A DNA stretch of 64,000 nt from Acidobacteriota bacterium (lineage in GTDB: Bacteria > Acidobacteriota > Blastocatellia > Pyrinomonadales > Pyrinomonadaceae), in assembly GCA_020199835.1 (NCBI GenBank), contig JAIVJV010000009.1:1054001-1118000 (forward strand), given 5' to 3'. The position numbers and the translations under genes are program-made. The first letter of the stretch is position 1; each line of letters opens with the position of its first letter. Of this stretch, positions 59,532 through 64,000 are shown one piece after another. Below the pieces are notes generated by a model. The model saw nothing but the letters and a program-made list of their open reading frames with translations, was not told the origin of the DNA and made no database searches.

Positions 59532-62500
59532 TTAGAAAGTGAATTTGACGGCCAACTGCACCTGCCGTGGATCGCCGACGCCCTGACGCAAAAAGCCGTC
59601 GAAGTTGAAGAGACCGGGCGTAGTGAGCGGGTTGATGTTGTTCGCGTTGTTGAAGGTATTGAACATCTCGATGATCGGAATGATCGCGAATCGTTCGTTC
59701 AGTTGAATCGGGCGTTGCAGGCGCCAGTCAAACGAGAAGTACTCGTTATCCTTGCGCGCCGTGTTTCGATTGGTCGCGGTGCGCTCTCCGGGCGTGATCG
59801 GTTGAGCCGTGCGGCCTTGCACACGAAAATTTCCGTCGAAGCCCCAGCCCAACTCAATAAACGTAAACAGATTGAACCGGTGACGAATATCGCGATCGGA
59901 TAGCGCGTAGTCGAGTTGGAGATTGTTGATGTCAAAGGCGCGATCGGTAAACGGATCCCGTTCGTTCGAATCGTCGTCCTTGTCTTTCGCGAGCGTGTAG
60001 TTCCACTCGAGTTGATAGCGGCGGCTGAAGCGTTTTCGCATGCCGATCGTGAAGCCGTCGTAGACTGACTTCCCGACGGCGCTCGTGACCATCGTCTCAC
60101 CGAGAAACGGCGCAAAGATGCCATCCTGATTGAAATCCAGGAAGCGCGTCAGGTGAACGGCTTTTGAGTGAATGTAGTCGAGATACAACGACCAGTCATC
60201 AGCCAGTTGCTGTTCGAAACCGACGTTGAAGCTATAGATGCGGGGATTTTTATAGTTGCGGCTAAACACCCGCACGCCGCTGAAGCACGGGAACGGATTA
60301 CTAACAGTGCCAACGACGCACGGCGTCACGGTTGATGGCGGCGTGACGACGTTGGGCCAAACCGGACCCGGGACGCCCAACGAGATGATCGGCGTGTTCA
60401 GAAAGATGGTCTGCTGCTGCACGCCGTTGGTCGTGATCGAACCAACTTGCGAGAGCATATTCTGGCGCGCGTAGAAAATGCCCGCGTTCGCGCGCAACAC
60501 TGACTTGCCGACTTTAGAGATGTCCCAGGCAAAACCGAGCCGTGGTTGAAACTGCTTCTTCTGGTCCGGAAGCGTGCCGTCTGACGGAAAGCGCGGATCG
60601 TTCAGAAAGATCCCGTACGCCGTTTGGTTCGGTGGTACGACCGGGTCCGGAAAGATCTGCGCTTCCCAGCGCAGACCGTAGTTGAGTGTGAAGTTGGGCC
60701 GAATCTTCCAGGAGTCCTGAGCGAACAGCGAGAAGTCTTCGTTCTTGATATTTGAAGCACCGGCGGCGTCAGTTGCTGGACCAGTCAAACCAGCGCCCTG
60801 CAAATAAAGCAGTAGTGGTCCACCTGTGGTCGCGCCTGCTGGACAGGTAGCCGGCGCGGTCACGAAGGTTCCGTTCGAACATCCCACAGTGCTTGGTCCA
60901 AAACCGCCCGGCGCGGCCGGTGATGCATAGCGCAGGAAGCCGGTCACGCTATCGAAAATGTAACGGCCGTTGAAGAAACCACGAAAGACCTGATCGTTCA
61001 ACGTGTGTAACCATTCACCACCGAACTTGAAGTTGTGGTTGCCGGCAATGACCGAGAAGTTGTCTTTCAGGTGCGTGCGCCACAAGAGTTCGTCAACGTT
61101 CGGTGCGAGAAAGAACGGGAATCCGAAGCGGAACGTGTCCACGAAACCCATTGCGGTGTCGGCGGGCACGTTCGACGGAATCGCCGAACGCGGCCGCAGC
61201 TCGCGACTGTAAGAGAAGTGTGCCTCGTTCAGCTTGGTCGGCGAGATGGTGCTATACAGGTTGAGGCGAACGACGTTGATCTTGGAAGGCCCTTCAGTGC
61301 CGTTCGCGGAGTTGCCGTAGGTGGCGACGTCGAACGTTTGATTGGTGTTCTTCGAGTGGTCGAAGTTGTACGACACAGCGAGGTGATTCGCGTTGTTGAG
61401 CTCGAAATCCGTTTTTGCGAAGAACGCATAGTTAGCAATCTTGTGTGCGATCGGCAAACCCTCTTCCTGGTTACGCGTGGCGCGGAAGAAGTTGATCAAC
61501 GCAACTCGCTGGCAATCGACGTTACCGTTGATCAGGGATTCGTTCGCGAAGATCGTTGGCGCCGCGACCGGGCAGGGGTCACCGATTGGTTCGCTGAGAT
61601 TCGGGCGCGTCAGGTTTTCACGGATGCCTTCAAACGCAAGGAAGTAGAACGCTTTATCACGGCGGATTGGACCGCCGATTGTCCCGCCGAATTGCTCGCG
61701 ATGAAAATCCTCGAGCGGCTTTCCGTCTGATGTATTAGCTGTGAGTGCTTCCAAACGCTGGAAGTGAAACAGGCTGCCGTGGACGTCATTTGTGCCTGAT
61801 TTCGTGATGACATTGATGACGCCGCCCGCGGTGCGACCGAACTCAGCACTAGCGCCGGTGGCCACGACCTGAAATTCCTTAACAGCTTCGAGCGTAATGT
61901 CGATGGCCGCTCGTTGTCCGCCGAGTTGCTCGCCAAAGAAACCGTTGTTGTAGTCGCCACCATCGAGAGTGACGTTATTGAAAACGCCACGCTGACCGGC
62001 GAAGTTGATCTCGTCGCCGTCTGGTCCCTGCGTAATGGCGACGCCCGGCGTTAAGGATAGAAAGTCCAAAAACTTGCGTCCGAGGCTCGGGGTAGTCTCG
62101 AGGGCGACTTCGTTGAGAGTGGTGCTGACTTGCGTCTTCGATGTGTCAACCACGAGCGTTTCAGTGATCGTGACCTCAGCGCCGACTCCGGCGACCTGCA
62201 AATTTACACGAATATTCCTGGTGTCTCCGACTGTGACCTGCGTCGATTGCAAAACGCCGGTGGCAAAACCCTCCTTGGAAACGGTCACCGAATAGGGGCC
62301 AGGTTGCAGTTGGGCTGCGAGAAAGCGGCCGTCATCGTCGGTGGTCGCAGTACGAGTCGCGTTTGTGTCGAGGTTTTTGAGTTCGACGTTTGCACCGCTG
62401 ACGGCGGCGCCGTTTGCATCCAGGACAAGGACCTCCAAATTACCCGTGGTGCTCTGCGTTTGCGCGGCGATTGCCGGCGCGAGCAGCAGCATGAAAATGA

Positions 62501-62555
62501 AACTGGTGACCAAGGTTGTGATCCGGGGGAAGCTGCGAAATCCAGGGGTTCGCAT
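59532..62555 (-). CDS. TonB-dependent receptor with carboxypeptidase-regulatory domain (2)
   Basis: An outer-membrane receptor of 1007 residues, in the same class as the one at 3824-7048. A signal peptide (to about residue 31, AIAAQ), a CarboxypepD_reg domain (about 36-120: GNLEVLVLDANGAAVSGANVELKNLDTNATRTATTDDDG), a plug with SAEFGRTAGGVINVITKSGTNDVHGSLF, and a barrel ending in aromatic VKFTF are visible. The two receptors are clearly homologous but diverged along their whole length. It is convergent with trpF and divergent from the MscS gene. The ligand is unknown. Confidence 0.92.
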   Translation of the reverse strand: MRTPGFRSFPRITTLVTSFIFMLLLAPAIAAQTQSTTGNLEVLVLDANGAAVSGANVELKNLDTNATRTATTDDDGRFLAAQLQPGPYSVTVSKEGFATGVLQSTQVTVGDTRNIRVNLQVAGVGAEVTITETLVVDTSKTQVSTTLNEVALETTPSLGRKFLDFLSLTPGVAITQGPDGDEINFAGQRGVFNNVTLDGGDYNNGFFGEQLGGQRAAIDITLEAVKEFQVVATGASAEFGRTAGGVINVITKSGTNDVHGSLFHFQRLEALTANTSDGKPLEDFHREQFGGTIGGPIRRDKAFYFLAFEGIRENLTRPNLSEPIGDPCPVAAPTIFANESLINGNVDCQRVALINFFRATRNQEEGLPIAHKIANYAFFAKTDFELNNANHLAVSYNFDHSKNTNQTFDVATYGNSANGTEGPSKINVVRLNLYSTISPTKLNEAHFSYSRELRPRSAIPSNVPADTAMGFVDTFRFGFPFFLAPNVDELLWRTHLKDNFSVIAGNHNFKFGGEWLHTLNDQVFRGFFNGRYIFDSVTGFLRYASPAAPGGFGPSTVGCSNGTFVTAPATCPAGATTGGPLLLYLQGAGLTGPATDAAGASNIKNEDFSLFAQDSWKIRPNFTLNYGLRWEAQIFPDPVVPPNQTAYGIFLNDPRFPSDGTLPDQKKQFQPRLGFAWDISKVGKSVLRANAGIFYARQNMLSQVGSITTNGVQQQTIFLNTPIISLGVPGPVWPNVVTPPSTVTPCVVGTVSNPFPCFSGVRVFSRNYKNPRIYSFNVGFEQQLADDWSLYLDYIHSKAVHLTRFLDFNQDGIFAPFLGETMVTSAVGKSVYDGFTIGMRKRFSRRYQLEWNYTLAKDKDDDSNERDPFTDRAFDINNLQLDYALSDRDIRHRFNLFTFIELGWGFDGNFRVQGRTAQPITPGERTATNRNTARKDNEYFSFDWRLQRPIQLNERFAIIPIIEMFNTFNNANNINPLTTPGLFNFDGFLRQGVGDPRQVQLAVKFTF

Positions 62556-62693
62556 AGTTTTCTCCTATAGTTGGTTCCCATCGCGTGCTGAATCGGGGTC
62601 AGATATGTTCAACTTCTGTGGACCGGAGTAGATTAGTTAGACGTTAATAATGTGTCAATCAAGTTCTGATCGCGCAGACAGAGGTGTTTGCTG

Positions 62694-63635
62694 ATGTTTT
62701 TGGCGCTTGCGTCGCTTTGGCAGGACTCCTTCACGTTTATAGCTCGGATTTGGGCCGAACTGACCCGGCAGTTCACCTTCGGCAGAATTACAGTTTCGGT
62801 TTCCAGCGTGATCGTTGGCGTGATCGTTTTCACGTTAACGATTCTTATCGCGCGCACGGTGAGCACCTTCATCGAGCACCGCATCGCAAAACGCCACCAC
62901 ATCGATCCGGGTCTTCGTTACACAATCTGCCGGCTGGTCAGGTACATAGTAATCACCATAGGAACTCTAGTCGCGCTCAAGCAGGCGTTTGCACTTGATC
63001 TCACCTCGCTGGCGGTGGTCTTCACAGCGCTGTCAGTGGGCATCGGATTCGGACTTCAATATATCGCGGCCGATATCGCGTCGGGTTTCATACTCCTTTT
63101 CGAGCGTCCGATTCGGGTCGGCGATCGCATCACAATCGGTGAAGACGAAGGCGACGTGGTGAGCATCAACCTGCGGACGACGTTGGTGACAACCAACGAT
63201 CGCATCGCGATCATCGTGCCCAACTCGAAACTCGTTAGTCAGCGCGTGATCAACTGGTCATTCGGCGATCCGCGTGCGCGCATTGCGATCCCTGTTGGCG
63301 TTGCCGACGATTCGGATATCGAGCTGGTGACGAAAACTCTGATTGAATGCGCGAATGGCGTGGAGAACGTGCTGGACGAGCCGCCACCGCGCGTGCAGCT
63401 TCTAAAGTTTGGCGATTACTCGCTCGATTTCCGTTTGCTTGTTTGGACCAGCCAACCGCGGCGGCACGTCCAGATCCGGAGTGACATCAACTACCGCATT
63501 GCCCAACTGTTCCGCGAACGCGAGATTCGAATTCCTTATCCGACCCAGGAATTTGTGATGAAAGGCGGTTCGCTGCCGAAGGAGTTTGAACGCGCTCCCG
63601 TGTCCGAAGACGACGGCCCGCGCATGCAGGATTGA
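62694..63635 (+). CDS. Small-conductance mechanosensitive channel (MscS family)
   Basis: A 313-residue channel that opens under membrane tension to release solutes. Three or four hydrophobic helices lie in residues about 25-140, the last being the pore-lining TM3-like segment (DLTSLAVVFTALSVGIGFGLQYIAADIASGFILLFERPIRVGDRI). The beta domain follows (VSINLRTTLVTTNDRIAIIVPNSKLVSQRVINWS) and then a soluble alpha/beta C-terminus. GAGGTG lies seven bases before ATG 62694. It stands alone. Confidence 0.92.
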   Translation: MFLALASLWQDSFTFIARIWAELTRQFTFGRITVSVSSVIVGVIVFTLTILIARTVSTFIEHRIAKRHHIDPGLRYTICRLVRYIVITIGTLVALKQAFALDLTSLAVVFTALSVGIGFGLQYIAADIASGFILLFERPIRVGDRITIGEDEGDVVSINLRTTLVTTNDRIAIIVPNSKLVSQRVINWSFGDPRARIAIPVGVADDSDIELVTKTLIECANGVENVLDEPPPRVQLLKFGDYSLDFRLLVWTSQPRRHVQIRSDINYRIAQLFREREIRIPYPTQEFVMKGGSLPKEFERAPVSEDDGPRMQD

Positions 63636-63681
63636 AACAATCGACTGAATGAGGCATCATTCAGTTCCGGGACTTTTATCC

Positions 63682-64000
63682 ATGCGTTCGGCTCGTACTC
63701 TTAACAACAACAGTGTCCGTGTCGCCGGCGGCGATAAAGGCGAAGCTATCCTGCGCGCCGCCACTCGTGTCTTCGCGCATAACGGTTACTTCAACTCCAA
63801 AGTCGCCGACATCGCGCGCGAAGCCGGAGTCGCCGACGGCACTGTCTATCTCTACTTCAAAAGCAAGGAAGAAATCCTCCACTCCATCTTCGATCGCAGC
63901 GTTGACGATGCACTCGCCGCCGCACGCAAACAGATCGAGCTGATTTCCGATCCGCGCGAGAAGCTACGCCGCATCGCGTTACTGCATCTGGAAAGATTAG
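63682..64000 (+). CDS. TetR-family transcriptional regulator (cut by window end)
   Basis: The first 106 residues of a TetR repressor are visible. The DNA-binding domain is complete: AILRAATRVFAHNGYFNSKVADIAREAGVADGTVYLYFKSKEEILHSIFDRS (about residues 21-72). The ligand-binding half begins (LAAARKQIELISDPREKLRRIALLHLERL) and runs off the end. The ligand and targets are unknown. Fatty-acid regulators of the FadR/YsiA type have similar DNA-binding domains, but this cannot be settled here. Confidence 0.88.
   Translation, partial: MRSARTLNNNSVRVAGGDKGEAILRAATRVFAHNGYFNSKVADIAREAGVADGTVYLYFKSKEEILHSIFDRSVDDALAAARKQIELISDPREKLRRIALLHLERL

Overview
The window looks like chromosome of an Acidobacteriota member, probably of the Blastocatellia/Pyrinomonas type. 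This is inferred from gene families only: two large TonB-dependent receptors with an N-terminal carboxypeptidase-regulatory domain, a von Willebrand factor A protein of the acidobacterial 'VWFA-related' type, a MacB/FtsX orphan permease of the type described as duplicated in Acidobacteria, DUF4112, and bactofilin. GC content looks like the high fifties by eye. Coding is dense on both strands with short intergenic gaps.

1-21.8 kb is mostly core metabolism: tyrS, an RDD membrane protein and thiolase; TonB receptor 1; a rhodanese; a four-gene 2-oxo acid dehydrogenase operon (lpd, E1 alpha, E1 beta, E2) behind a good sigma-70-like promoter; an OmpA-like and a VWFA protein. These are followed by lipB, a PLP ammonia-lyase, lipA and a zinc dehydrogenase. 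LipB and LipA make the lipoyl cofactor used by the E2 subunit encoded 4 kb upstream. A three-gene minus-strand operon (receiver domain, GT-C-like membrane protein, lipoprotein) closes this part.

22-40.2 kb holds a lysine-rich histone-like protein, a hydrolase, a thioesterase, a TPR protein, a 5'-nucleotidase, a reductase-like SDR, and a peroxide-defence cluster (PerR-like regulator with a Per-box-like operator, 2-Cys peroxiredoxin, thioredoxin-fold protein). Next come DUF4112, a degenerate M1 peptidase, a HEAT/cyclophilin fusion, bactofilin, ttcA, an unknown CxxC protein, an intact M1 peptidase and NAD synthetase.

40.3-56.1 kb is accessory DNA. It begins at tRNA-Ser(UGA), whose 3' end is partly duplicated 0.9 kb downstream, bracketing a HigBA-like toxin-antitoxin module. 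After an AraC-type regulator comes a RiPP (ribosomally made, modified peptide) locus. It encodes two PqqD-radical SAM-SPASM enzymes in tandem, a 37-residue Cys-ended precursor, an ABC exporter, a cobalamin-binding radical SAM enzyme of the RiPP-maturation type, a MacB/FtsX permease, a 59-residue lanthipeptide precursor with a mersacidin-like NPAG leader, and a LanM synthetase. Two precursors and three kinds of modification enzyme in one run of codirectional genes make this the most interesting system here. It is followed by a decayed S41 peptidase gene and a decayed Phd/ParE toxin-antitoxin pair.

56.1-64 kb returns to ordinary genes: a secreted protein of unknown function, a hemolysin III homologue, a frameshifted and internally deleted secreted-protein pseudogene, trpF, TonB receptor 2, an MscS channel and a TetR regulator cut by the window end. 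Three copies of a palindromic hairpin built on CCACAGATTAC lie between genes across the window and probably act as terminators.
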